Shown: positions 9,552 to 17,570 of the stretch, in pieces
Layout: every line of letters begins with the position of its first letter
Position numbering within the stretch: position 1 is the stretch's first letter
From: Acetobacter indonesiensis
GTDB taxonomy: Bacteria; Pseudomonadota; Alphaproteobacteria; Acetobacterales; Acetobacteraceae
Direction: 5' to 3'
Length of the DNA stretch: 64,000 nt
Assembly (NCBI RefSeq): GCF_000963945.1
Contig: NZ_BAMW01000082.1
Coordinates: 1-64,000, forward strand
Position numbers and translations under genes: made by a program
Notes under the pieces: generated by a model
Seen by the model: only the letters and a program-made list of their open reading frames with translations
Databases searched by the model: none
What the model was told of the DNA's origin: nothing

Positions 9552-9827
9552 TCAGAGCGGACCTTCCGTCGGAACCTGCATGGCGGTTGCGGTCGGGGTC
9601 GCTGCAAAACTGCCAAAATGGGGTGTTGTAGGATAAAGGGCGCGAAGCCGGTCCTTACGGGCGTTTTCATCCAATGTGGTAACAATGCCTTCCAGCATGC
9701 CCAGTTGCAGCATGCCACGGGCCCGAAAAGCCCCGGAAAGCCGGGCCACAAACGCTTTTAATAAAACTTTCACGGATAGGCGGGTGTCCGTGCCGCTTTG
9801 CGGCAGGGAAGTGCGAAAAATACTCAT
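9552..9827 (-). CDS. Small hypothetical protein, 91 residues
   Basis: No family was recognised. The predicted protein is basic and amphipathic in its first half (LSVKVLLKAFVARLSGAFRA) and ends in a Pro/Thr-rich tail. The frame opens at 9929, but the ATG at 9827 has a matching CCAGGA ribosome binding site nine bases upstream. It is divergent from phoB with about 200 bases between them. No membrane segment or metal motif is evident. Coding status is plausible rather than certain. Confidence 0.5.
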   Translation of the reverse strand: MSIFRTSLPQSGTDTRLSVKVLLKAFVARLSGAFRARGMLQLGMLEGIVTTLDENARKDRLRALYPTTPHFGSFAATPTATAMQVPTEGPL

Positions 9828-10036
9828 GCGAGCGTATCCTGGAGGTGCATCCGGCACGATTACCGGTCCAGCTCCTTTTCGGTCCCATAATCCAGGAAGT
9901 GCGCGTTTGTATATAAAGATTTCGCACATCAGGATGGCATTGTGCGCAATGGCTGCAAAGCGCCAGTTTTCGGGGGCACGGTTGTTTTTTTACACGGCCA
10001 CAGCCTATTCTGCGCTCGAATCGTTATGGGCAGGTC

Positions 10037-10729
10037 ATGACGCAGAAAACGAACATTCTTGTAGTTGAAGATGATCCGGCACTCTCCCGGCTTATCTGTT
10101 ATAATCTTGAAAAGCAGGATTATGAGGTCCGTCTGGCAACAGATGGTCAGGACGCGCTAGAGCAGATTGCCAAGCGCATGCCTGATCTGGTTCTGCTTGA
10201 CTGGATGTTGCCGGGCGTATCGGGGATTGAGGTTTGCCGCCGTCTGCGCGAACAGCCTAAAACCCGGACATTGCCCGTGATCATGCTGAGTGCGCGCGGG
10301 CAGGAAACCGATAGTGTGCGCGGCCTTGATACGGGCGCGGATGATTATCTGGTCAAGCCTTTTGGTATGGAAACGCTGTTTGCACGCGTGAAGGCCATGC
10401 TGCGCCGTCTGCCACCGCCAAGTAAAACCCTCCAGTTTGAAACGCTGGTGCTTGACCGCGTGGCCCACAAGGTTGAACGCAACGGCCGTCTTCTGGCACT
10501 GGGTCCCACCGAATACCGCCTGCTTGAATTCCTGATGAGCCACCCGGGGCAGGTGTTCTCGCGCGAAGAACTTCTGGAACACGCGTGGGAGCGGAGTTCC
10601 TACGTGGAGCTTCGTACGGTTGATGTGCATATCCGTCGCCTGCGTCAGACGTTGAACGAAGGGGACGAAAAAGACCTGATCAGAACCGTGCGGGCCCGTG
10701 GTTACGCGCTTGATCTGCCGCAGGACTGA
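10037..10729 (+). CDS. phoB: Phosphate regulon response regulator PhoB
   Basis: This 230-residue OmpR-family regulator has a receiver domain with the phosphoacceptor D55 (LVLLDWMLPG) and conserved K107 (VKPFG). A winged-helix DNA-binding domain follows, including the TVDVHIRRLR recognition region. Its assignment as PhoB rests on close similarity of the receiver and on its neighbours: a PhoR-like kinase, PstS and a phosphate-type porin. phoR follows 31 bases later in the same direction. Confidence 0.88.
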   Translation: MTQKTNILVVEDDPALSRLICYNLEKQDYEVRLATDGQDALEQIAKRMPDLVLLDWMLPGVSGIEVCRRLREQPKTRTLPVIMLSARGQETDSVRGLDTGADDYLVKPFGMETLFARVKAMLRRLPPPSKTLQFETLVLDRVAHKVERNGRLLALGPTEYRLLEFLMSHPGQVFSREELLEHAWERSSYVELRTVDVHIRRLRQTLNEGDEKDLIRTVRARGYALDLPQD

Positions 10730-10760
10730 TCTTGCCTGAAGACCACAGGCGTCGTGAGCC

Positions 10761-12041
10761 ATGATGCATGCTGTGCTGATTGCGGCCTGTGGTGCATTAA
10801 CCGGGGGGATTCTGGGGGCCGGACTGACGGTTGTTGCCTTGCGTCGCGGGGCTGACCAGCAGATCGAAAATCAACCAGAACCACCCCCGTTCATTCCTGC
10901 CAAAGTCCGCATGCTTATGGCGGTCGAGCAGGTTGTGTCCTCCCTCCCATCGGCGGTTCTGGTGCTCGATCAGGACAGGCGGCTGCTTTATGCCTCCCCA
11001 CAGGCTTATCGTCAGTTTGCTGAAAGCGTGGGCAGCATAGAACGGCATCCTGCGTTTCAGGGTGCGCTTGATCGTTTGGCAACCCGCGGGCGTGATCGTT
11101 CTGATGAGGTTGAGGAAGCCCGCATTGTGCTGGACGTTCCACTTCATCGGATTGTGCGCGGTTTTTTCCAGAAAAAAGCATTTCCGAAGAATATTTTTGC
11201 CTGCGAGGAAGAACGGGGCGAGGAACGTCGCACGGTTTCCCTGACCTTTGTGGCGTTGTTCGATGTCACGGAAGCGGAGATTACCGAGCGCCAGCATGCC
11301 GATTTTGTCGCGTACGCCAGCCACGAACTCCGCACACCTCTGGCCGCCCTGATGGGCTTTATCGAAACATTGCAAGGCCCCGCAGCGGATGACCCGGAAG
11401 CCCAGAAAGAGTTTCTGGGTATTATGGCGGCACAGGGCCGGCGTATGCAGCGTCTGCTTGACGGATTGCTGTATCTGTCACGCGTGCAGATGCTTGAGCA
11501 CCAGCGGCCACGCGGGCAGATCAAACTGACCGATTTATGTGATCGCCTTCAAAGCGAAACTACGATTCTGTTCAGACAGAACAAGGCAGAGCTACACGTC
11601 GAACCGCCAGAAAACCCGGATCTTTCCGTGGCTGGCGATGAAGACCAGATGTTGCAGGTGCTGATCAATCTTGTTGAAAACGCCCTGAAATACGGAAGCC
11701 ATGATGGCGCAGAAGCGCGCTTGGCTCCGCTTGAGGTAACTGTTGGCTGTCATCTGGCATCCCCGCGGGATGGCTGGCCGGGTGGCTCTGGGGTGGTGTT
11801 GAGTGTTTCAGACACAGGCCCCGGTATTGCAGCCCGTCACCTTCCGCGTCTGACCGAACGTTTTTACCGGGTACCCAAAACGTCTGCCATTGTGCAGGGC
11901 AGCGGGTTGGGGCTTGCCATTGTGCAGCATATCATTACCCGGCATGGGGGGCGCTTTGTGGTTGAAAGCACGGTGGGGCAGGGAACAACCTGCAAGATCT
12001 GGCTGCCACTGGCGCAGACTGCCTCTGTCACAAAACAGTAA
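10761..12041 (+). CDS. phoR: Phosphate regulon sensor histidine kinase PhoR
   Basis: This 426-residue kinase has one N-terminal membrane segment (about residues 4-27), a PAS-like region (about 50-170) and a dimerisation domain with the phosphorylated H188 in ASHELRTPLAAL. The ATPase domain carries the N box NLVENALKYGS, DTGPGI and GSGLGLAI. A short N-terminal membrane anchor without a large periplasmic domain fits PhoR, which senses phosphate through the transporter. Its stop codon overlaps the Pho-box-like repeats that precede pstS. Confidence 0.85.
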   Translation: MMHAVLIAACGALTGGILGAGLTVVALRRGADQQIENQPEPPPFIPAKVRMLMAVEQVVSSLPSAVLVLDQDRRLLYASPQAYRQFAESVGSIERHPAFQGALDRLATRGRDRSDEVEEARIVLDVPLHRIVRGFFQKKAFPKNIFACEEERGEERRTVSLTFVALFDVTEAEITERQHADFVAYASHELRTPLAALMGFIETLQGPAADDPEAQKEFLGIMAAQGRRMQRLLDGLLYLSRVQMLEHQRPRGQIKLTDLCDRLQSETTILFRQNKAELHVEPPENPDLSVAGDEDQMLQVLINLVENALKYGSHDGAEARLAPLEVTVGCHLASPRDGWPGGSGVVLSVSDTGPGIAARHLPRLTERFYRVPKTSAIVQGSGLGLAIVQHIITRHGGRFVVESTVGQGTTCKIWLPLAQTASVTKQ

Positions 12042-12064
12042 CAAAACTGTCTTAAAGACGTCAT
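12036..12064 (+). promoter_or_regulatory. Candidate PhoB box before pstS (three 7-bp units)
   Basis: Three units, CAGTAAC, CTGTCTT and ACGTCAT, are spaced by AAAA and AAAG, giving the 11-base period of PhoB binding direct repeats. The array starts on the phoR stop codon and lies about 90 bases upstream of pstS. The outer units are degenerate. Confidence 0.6.
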
Positions 12065-12151
12065 TACCTTTTAGGGAACAGACCCTTTAAGGGAGAGGTC
12101 AGGCGTAGCACCGCTGCGTTCTTTTATAAGATGTCCAGGGATCATACCGAA

Positions 12152-13165
12152 ATGCGTCTTTCATTCCGGCCACTCGCCATTCTGCTCGCGGCTACCAGCC
12201 TTTCCGCCGCGTTGCCCGGCGTCTCCATGGCTGAAAGCGTTACCGGCGCGGGCTCAAGCTTTGCCGCGCCCATCTATGAAGCATGGGGTGAAGCTGCGAA
12301 AGCCGCAACCGGCGTTGCTGTGAACTACCAGAGCGTTGGCTCCAGCGCCGGGCAGAACCAGGTTCTTGCCGGAACGGTTGATTTCGGTGCGTCTGATGCC
12401 CCGATGGATGCACAGAAAATCGAATCTGCTCATCTGTTCCAGTTCCCCACGGTCATGGGCGGTATTGTTCCTGTTGTGAACATTCCCGGTATGAAAGCCA
12501 ACGCCCTGCGTCTGAGCGGCGAAGTGCTGGCCGGTATCTACGCTGGTGACATTACCGAATGGAACGACGCCAAGATTGCAGCCCTGAACCCAGGTGTGAA
12601 GCTGCCTGATCTGGCCATCGCCCCAATCCACCGTGCCGATGGTTCTGGCACCACCTTCGTGTTCACGTCCTATCTGGCTCGCTCTTCTGATGCCTGGAAG
12701 AACAATCTGGGTGCTGGCACGTCCATCTCTTGGCCCGGTGGGCTGGGTGCGCGCGGAAATGACGGTGTTGCTGCGACCGTGCAGAACACTGAAGGGGCAA
12801 TTGGTTACGTTGAATACGCGTATGCCAGCCGCAACCACCTGACCACCACCAAACTGCGTAACCATGCCGGTGACGACGTGGAAGCAAACCAGACCAGCTT
12901 TGCACACGCTGCCGAATCCGCAGACTGGAAGCACGCAACCCACTTCGCGGTTGATCTTCTTGATACGGCTGGTCATGGCGCATGGCCGATTGTTTCTGCC
13001 ACCTACGTGCTGACCCCTGTTCCCCCCAAAGATGCAGCACGCGGCAAGGCTGTGCGCAGCTTCTTTACCTGGGGCTTTGAAAAGGGCGATGCAATTGCTG
13101 CAAAGCTTGATTACGTAGCGCTTCCGCAGTCTGTAAAAACAGACATTCTGTCTTCTTGGAAGTAA
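12152..13165 (+). CDS. pstS: Phosphate ABC transporter periplasmic binding protein PstS
   Basis: This 337-residue protein has a signal peptide ending near SMAES, followed by the PstS start TGAGSSFAAPIYEAW. The phosphate-loop segments SVGSSAGQNQ, FGASDAPM and RADGSGTTFVF are all visible. The ATG at 12152 is preferred over 12131 because AGGGA lies eleven bases upstream. It captures phosphate for the PstCAB transporter, but pstC, pstA, pstB and phoU are not in the window. A terminator follows, so pstS is probably a single-gene unit under PhoB. Confidence 0.93.
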   Translation: MRLSFRPLAILLAATSLSAALPGVSMAESVTGAGSSFAAPIYEAWGEAAKAATGVAVNYQSVGSSAGQNQVLAGTVDFGASDAPMDAQKIESAHLFQFPTVMGGIVPVVNIPGMKANALRLSGEVLAGIYAGDITEWNDAKIAALNPGVKLPDLAIAPIHRADGSGTTFVFTSYLARSSDAWKNNLGAGTSISWPGGLGARGNDGVAATVQNTEGAIGYVEYAYASRNHLTTTKLRNHAGDDVEANQTSFAHAAESADWKHATHFAVDLLDTAGHGAWPIVSATYVLTPVPPKDAARGKAVRSFFTWGFEKGDAIAAKLDYVALPQSVKTDILSSWK

Positions 13166-13209
13166 GTCTTATTCAGTAAATTTATATATTTCATAAGTTA
13201 TTTTAGCGA

Positions 13210-13242
13210 GGGGCTGCCTGAATTTTCAGGCGGCCCTTTTTT
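13210..13242 (+). terminator. Intrinsic terminator after pstS
   Basis: GGGCtGCCTGA pairs with TCAGGCgGCCC over a short loop and is followed by six T residues, 45 bases after the pstS stop. Confidence 0.85.
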
Positions 13243-13249
13243 CATAAAA

Positions 13250-13279
13250 CTGTCATGAAACCATCACGAAACCATCACG
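13250..13279 (+). promoter_or_regulatory. Candidate PhoB box before the OprP-type porin
   Basis: CTGTCAT, CCATCAC and CCATCAC are spaced by GAAA and GAAA, three units at an exact 11-base period. The first unit is the canonical PhoB half-site. It lies 60 bases upstream of the porin start and directly after the pstS terminator, so the porin probably has its own PhoB-dependent promoter. Confidence 0.72.
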
Positions 13280-13339
13280 CACAAGCAACGGAAAGACACG
13301 TATTCAGCGCTCATCCTTTCTTCACTGGGAACGGTCCCG

Positions 13340-15073
13340 ATGCGCTGTAAAATTGTTGCTTCTTCTCTAGCCTTTGCATCTTTGCTGATGAGTGGTGCAG
13401 CGCCCGCTGCTGTTGCCTCTTCTTCAGATGATGCACAAATTCGTGCTCTGCGTCTGGAAATGGCGCAGATGCGTAAGGAAATGATGGGGCAGATTTCTAC
13501 CCTGAAGGTTCGTCTGGCCCATAGCGAAGCATCAGCTCACAAACAGGGTCACATGGGCCGTGGTGACATGCAGACGGCGGAATCGGGTGTTCATCCGTCC
13601 CGTCGCCAGATTGTCGCTGGCGCTACGGACCCACGCGTTCAGTTTGCTGAACCCGCTCCCGGTGCAACACGGATCCGCCTGAACGGTGCAGGCACCCCGA
13701 CGTCTGACCGTGGCGACGTCATGGATTGGAAATCTTTCCGTCACGCCACCATCAATGATGAAAACGTGCATGTCGGTGGCATGATCGTCGGCTTCCCGAA
13801 AGGCCGCTTTACGGTTGCCACGGAAGATGCCGCTTACGCGCTGTCTATCGGTCTGGCCTTCCATGAAGATTTTGGTGGCTTCTTTAACTCCGGCCCCCGT
13901 CATGGCGAAGGCCGCGGTGCTTTCAACAGCTTCACCAGCAACATGCGTCGTCTGCGTATTCCGTTCACCTTCCGCTACAAAAACTTTGTTGCGGCCGTCA
14001 CGCCTGACTTCGGCGCCAACCATAACGACGGTTATGTGGGGCTGTATGAAGGCAACCTGAACTATACCGGTCTGCGCAATACAATTCTGACCGTGGGTTA
14101 CTTCCAGCCACGCGTGACAGAAGAAGATTCCGAAAGCTCCAACGACTTCTTCACGCTTGAACGTCCAAGCATCACTGACATGGTGCGTAACATTGCCGCA
14201 GGTGACGCCCGCTTCAGTGTTGGTGCGCTGCATTATGAAAAACGCTGGTGGGTTGCCGGTTATTTCACCGGGCAGGAATGGGGTCATCGTAACGCGTCTG
14301 ACGTCAGCTCCACTTACTACGGTGGCGGTAGCGGCACGACCATGGACAGCCAGACAGGGGCTACGCTACGTGTCGCGGGCCGTCCGGTTGCCACAAAAGA
14401 CTGGGATGTGCACATGGGTGCGTCCGGTATCACGGCCTTCCGTCTGGCATGTAACGCGGCGTCTTCTACGTCGGGCACGGCAACGTCCTGCACACGCTCT
14501 ACCTCTTTTGGGCAGCGTCCTGAATTTGACATTGGTGAAGCCAATCTGGCGGCTACGGGTGCCATCGCCAGCGCCAAGCAGGTCTGGGCCGCTGGTCCGG
14601 AATTGGGCGTTCGCTGGAACCGTCTGCTCATGAAGGGTGAGTATTATCATGTTGGTGTGCAGCGCGAAAATGGCCTGAAAAACGCAGGCTTCCAGGGCTG
14701 GTATGGGTCAGCAGCCTATACGCTGTTTGGCACGCCCCGTCTGTATAGCGAAAAAATGGGTGCGTTTACGGCACCTGGCGTGAAGGAAAACGAAGAGTTC
14801 AACCCAGCACTGAACCACTGGGGTGCGCTTGAAGTCGTTGGTCATTACAGCGTGATTGACCTGAACAGTAACCTGAACGACAGAAATTCCAAGAACGTGA
14901 TCCGTGGTGGTCAGCAGACTGTCTGGACGGGCGGCCTGAACTGGTATCCAAACCGTCACTTCCGTATCATGCTTGACTACAGCCACTTCATTGTGTCCCG
15001 CAGTGAGCAGGCGACCAACACAGCAGGCCGCACAGGGAACTCTGTTGCTGTCCGTGTTCAGGCTGGTTTCTAA
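13340..15073 (+). CDS. Phosphate-selective OprO/OprP-type outer membrane porin
   Basis: This 577-residue outer membrane protein has a signal peptide (about residues 1-26), a coiled-coil segment (about 29-66, QIRALRLEMAQMRKEM) and a long beta-barrel region ending in phenylalanine as expected for barrel assembly. FVAAVTPDFG and GYFQPRVTEEDSES resemble Porin_O_P family strands. Its position after pstS and behind a Pho-box-like array supports a phosphate or polyphosphate channel. A clear terminator follows. Anion specificity is inferred from context. Confidence 0.82.
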   Translation: MRCKIVASSLAFASLLMSGAAPAAVASSSDDAQIRALRLEMAQMRKEMMGQISTLKVRLAHSEASAHKQGHMGRGDMQTAESGVHPSRRQIVAGATDPRVQFAEPAPGATRIRLNGAGTPTSDRGDVMDWKSFRHATINDENVHVGGMIVGFPKGRFTVATEDAAYALSIGLAFHEDFGGFFNSGPRHGEGRGAFNSFTSNMRRLRIPFTFRYKNFVAAVTPDFGANHNDGYVGLYEGNLNYTGLRNTILTVGYFQPRVTEEDSESSNDFFTLERPSITDMVRNIAAGDARFSVGALHYEKRWWVAGYFTGQEWGHRNASDVSSTYYGGGSGTTMDSQTGATLRVAGRPVATKDWDVHMGASGITAFRLACNAASSTSGTATSCTRSTSFGQRPEFDIGEANLAATGAIASAKQVWAAGPELGVRWNRLLMKGEYYHVGVQRENGLKNAGFQGWYGSAAYTLFGTPRLYSEKMGAFTAPGVKENEEFNPALNHWGALEVVGHYSVIDLNSNLNDRNSKNVIRGGQQTVWTGGLNWYPNRHFRIMLDYSHFIVSRSEQATNTAGRTGNSVAVRVQAGF

Positions 15074-15100
15074 TCACAAACCATCCTGCACAATCTTTCT

Positions 15101-15133
15101 AAAAAAGGGGAGGCTGAAAAGCCTCCCCTTTTT
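15101..15133. terminator. Intrinsic terminator after the porin
   Basis: AGGGGAGGCT and AGCCTCCCCTT form a strong stem with an A run before and a T run after. It can therefore end both the porin transcript and, in part, the convergent fdhD transcript. Confidence 0.85.
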
Positions 15134-15184
15134 CTATGAACGCATGGTGACAGAAAGTGCAGCACGCTACGCGCAGCGCACAAA

Positions 15185-15979
15185 TCAGGACTGAACTGTG
15201 CCTGTAAACAGATATTGTGATGGTGTGCGGGCAAGGCCAACGATGGTTAACCCAGCGTCTTGAGCAAGCCGTAATGCGCGTGTAGTGGGAGCAGAAATGG
15301 CAACAAGCGTTGTAAACCCAGCCACAATCGCTTTTTGTGCCATTTCATAAGAACACCGGCTGGTAATCAGGCAGAAGCCTTCTGAAAAATCAGCCTTCTG
15401 CCGTATGCCTGCGCCAATCAGTTTATCCAAAGCGTTATGGCGGCCGACATCCTCGCGCAGCAGGGTGACATCGCCGCTGCTGCTACACCATGCGGCCCCG
15501 TGGACCATACGCACCTGTGCATTGAGTGTCTGGGCGGCGGGTAAGGCCGCCAAGGCTTTCCGAATAGCTGCAATGGATACAGGTGGTTTTTGCGGAACTT
15601 TGGCGAGATGCGTATGTAGGCTTTTCAGGTCATCACTTCCGCAAATGCCGCATCCTGTCCGCCCTGTCATGGCACGACGGGATTGAAGCAATCGCCTGAA
15701 ATCTTCTCCAGAAATTGCAAGGGATAGGCTTACGCCATCATCCGTTTCTTCAACCCGAATGGCTTTGATGGACTCAGGGTTTGAAACAAGACGTTCCGTT
15801 ATGGAAAAACCGTAGGCATAATCTTCCATATCCTGACAGGTTGCCATCATGACAGCATAGGGAACACTGTTGAAAACAAACCCGACAGGGGTTTCTTCCG
15901 CTAACTTTACGGATATCTGCTCTCTTGTTGTGTCTGTTAGTTTTTCAGCATCCCATGACACAATCAGATCATCTGTCAT
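15185..15979 (-). CDS. fdhD: Formate dehydrogenase sulfurtransferase FdhD
   Basis: This 264-residue protein transfers sulfur to the molybdenum or tungsten bis-MGD cofactor before insertion into formate dehydrogenase. The catalytic CxxC is C110-C113 in TGCGICGSDD. REDVGRHNALDKLIG and SRCSYEMAQKA are further signature stretches. It overlaps the upstream mobA by 11 bases, so the two are co-translated. No formate dehydrogenase structural gene is present in the window. Confidence 0.93.
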   Translation of the reverse strand: MTDDLIVSWDAEKLTDTTREQISVKLAEETPVGFVFNSVPYAVMMATCQDMEDYAYGFSITERLVSNPESIKAIRVEETDDGVSLSLAISGEDFRRLLQSRRAMTGRTGCGICGSDDLKSLHTHLAKVPQKPPVSIAAIRKALAALPAAQTLNAQVRMVHGAAWCSSSGDVTLLREDVGRHNALDKLIGAGIRQKADFSEGFCLITSRCSYEMAQKAIVAGFTTLVAISAPTTRALRLAQDAGLTIVGLARTPSQYLFTGTVQS

Positions 15980-16592
15980 CAGCCTGTTCCTTATCGGCTA
16001 ACGTGCAGGCTGTTGCATACTCATCCGGCGTGTTGATGTTGAAAAAGGGATCATAATATCCTGCTGCAAACGTAACTTCGCGGATACCCAGAGTTCGGGC
16101 AAACACGCGCACACGCAATTTGTCTGGAAAATCTGGCTTGTTCAGCCAGTCCTGTAACGCATGAAACGCCGATACCGGCCATGTGGCTACCAGCGGATGT
16201 TGCCTGCCATCCGATACGGCAACAGCGGGTGCAGGTAGCAGATCAGCCATAAGGTTGGCGGGGATAAACGGTGTGTCACCCGGCACCGTCAGCACTGTTT
16301 CAAGATTGTGCGACTGACCCCATGCCAATGCGGCCAACACGCCAGCCAGCGGCCCATAGTCAGGCATCGTATCTGGCAAGATCGGTAATCCCCACGCAGA
16401 AAACCGATCGGGGTTTCCGTTGGCACTTATGGCAAGGGCTTGGCACTGTGGCTGTAACCGGTCAATCAGATGGGTCAGAACAGGGACATCGGCAATGGAA
16501 AGCAGGGGCTTATCGCACCCGCCCATGCGCAGGCCCTGACCGCCAGCCAGAATAACAGCCCCGGTCCGGGCAGAAGGAGAGTGAAAAATCAT
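15969..16592 (-). CDS. mobA: Molybdenum cofactor guanylyltransferase MobA
   Basis: This 207-residue enzyme adds GMP to molybdopterin to form the guanine dinucleotide cofactor. LAGGQGLRMGGCDKPLL at residues 15-31 is the nucleotide-binding signature. The frame is open to 16703, but the ATG at 16592 has AGGAGG about ten bases upstream and gives the usual length. It is the first gene of a two-gene unit with fdhD, linking cofactor guanylation with sulfuration. Confidence 0.93.
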   Translation of the reverse strand: MIFHSPSARTGAVILAGGQGLRMGGCDKPLLSIADVPVLTHLIDRLQPQCQALAISANGNPDRFSAWGLPILPDTMPDYGPLAGVLAALAWGQSHNLETVLTVPGDTPFIPANLMADLLPAPAVAVSDGRQHPLVATWPVSAFHALQDWLNKPDFPDKLRVRVFARTLGIREVTFAAGYYDPFFNINTPDEYATACTLADKEQADDR

Positions 16593-16684
16593 GCTGGCAG
16601 AATCCTCCTCCCGCTGTGGATGTGCAAGAGGATTTATGGACGGCTGTAAATAAGGAGTTTTGAGAGGCTTTCTACCGCAGACAA

Positions 16685-16714
16685 ATAAAAAAGAACCCCG
16701 CAAAAGCGAGGTTC
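16685..16714 (-). terminator. Intrinsic terminator after the lipoprotein gene
   Basis: On the minus strand GAACCTCGC and GCGGGGTTC pair (one mismatch) over TTTT and are followed by six T residues. It separates the lipoprotein gene from mobA-fdhD. Confidence 0.75.
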
Positions 16715-16783
16715 CTGTTTGGTCTTAAGGCGACCCTAAACCAGAAAATAGTCTGGTAAGAGCGGTTTGCTGGAGCAAGTGGA

Positions 16784-17209
16784 TCAGTAGTTACGGGCCG
16801 GAAGCACGTTTTTATAAGCAATCATGCACTGCACGTAAGCATTGTCATACTGTTGCTGGATGCCACCCTGACGCGAATTGGAATAAGCGCCACCGCCCAG
16901 TGTGCCGCCCAGTGCGCCAGCACCCGCACCAATACCAGCACCAACGCCGCCACCGGCCGCAGCACCCAGACCAGCACCCAGAGCCGTCGTTGCCAGACCG
17001 CCCAGCAGAGCGCGATGGTTCTGACGTTCAGCCTGCCCGTTGACACTGCTTGCGGCCTGAGACCGACAGAAATTCTGTTCCTGAGAGAATGTGGCGTAGT
17101 CTTTGCCCGGTCCGGGCAGAACCATGGCGGTTGGCCCCATAGGCGTTTCTGCACATGCTGCCAGCACCAGAGCCGGAAGCAGGAAGAAGGAGGCATGTCC
17201 AAGTTTCAT
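16784..17209 (-). CDS. Glycine-zipper lipoprotein, hypothetical
   Basis: This 141-residue protein has a signal peptide with a lipobox (LVLAAC, lipidated C19). Residues 71-108 are a Gly/Ala-rich stretch (GAGLGAAAGGGVGAGIGAG) of the glycine-zipper type seen in small outer membrane lipoproteins. A Tyr/Gln-rich C-terminus with one cysteine follows. Function is unknown. It is a single gene with its own terminator. Confidence 0.75.
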   Translation of the reverse strand: MKLGHASFFLLPALVLAACAETPMGPTAMVLPGPGKDYATFSQEQNFCRSQAASSVNGQAERQNHRALLGGLATTALGAGLGAAAGGGVGAGIGAGAGALGGTLGGGAYSNSRQGGIQQQYDNAYVQCMIAYKNVLPARNY

Positions 17210-17439
17210 TGTTCGATACTCTTGTTACGGTTGGACAATAAAATGCCTGATTAATAGAGCATTTTTAAGGCAGGGCAAAATACTCCTAAACAGTAAAAAT
17301 GCAAACGAACCATGCGCCTGAAGGTTCGCCAAGTTGGCAAAAAAACTCTGCTTACTGGCTGTCAGGAAAACAGGCCGAGTGCTTCAAAGACCCGAAACGT
17401 CTTCTTGTGAATTCTTATAAAAGTACCGGTAAAATATTT

Positions 17440-17566
17440 GTATTCAGACACGGGATTGATTTGCAGCCGACAGGCACGTCCCGCCCTTGTTCGATTGCCA
17501 GAGGGCGCGGACCCCAGTTCTCAAGCTTCTATGAGCTAACAGGCTCCTGCTAGCCGCGCCTGTTTT
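17440..17566 (+). ncRNA. Candidate small RNA with intrinsic terminator
   Basis: Between two minus-strand genes lies a plus-strand block with two hairpins. The first pairs GTCCCGCCC (17478-17486) with GGGCGCGGAC (17503-17512) with one bulge. The second, ACAGGC (17539-17544) with GCCTGT (17558-17563), ends in five T residues. AT-rich promoter-like sequence with TAAAAT at 17430 precedes it. No plus-strand gene upstream needs this terminator. It matched no known RNA family that I could recognise; boundaries are approximate. Confidence 0.35.
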
Positions 17567-17570
17567 TCAG

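Noticed and set aside
13532-14287. 251-codon frame opposite the OprP-type porin
   Set aside because: Antisense shadow; the porin reading is supported by signal peptide and barrel pattern.
17480-17500. tRNA-like GTTCGATTGCC
   Set aside because: No cloverleaf or acceptor stem can be built around it.
17299-17553. 84-codon plus-strand frame
   Set aside because: No ribosome binding site or protein-like composition; it overlaps the hairpins of the candidate small RNA.
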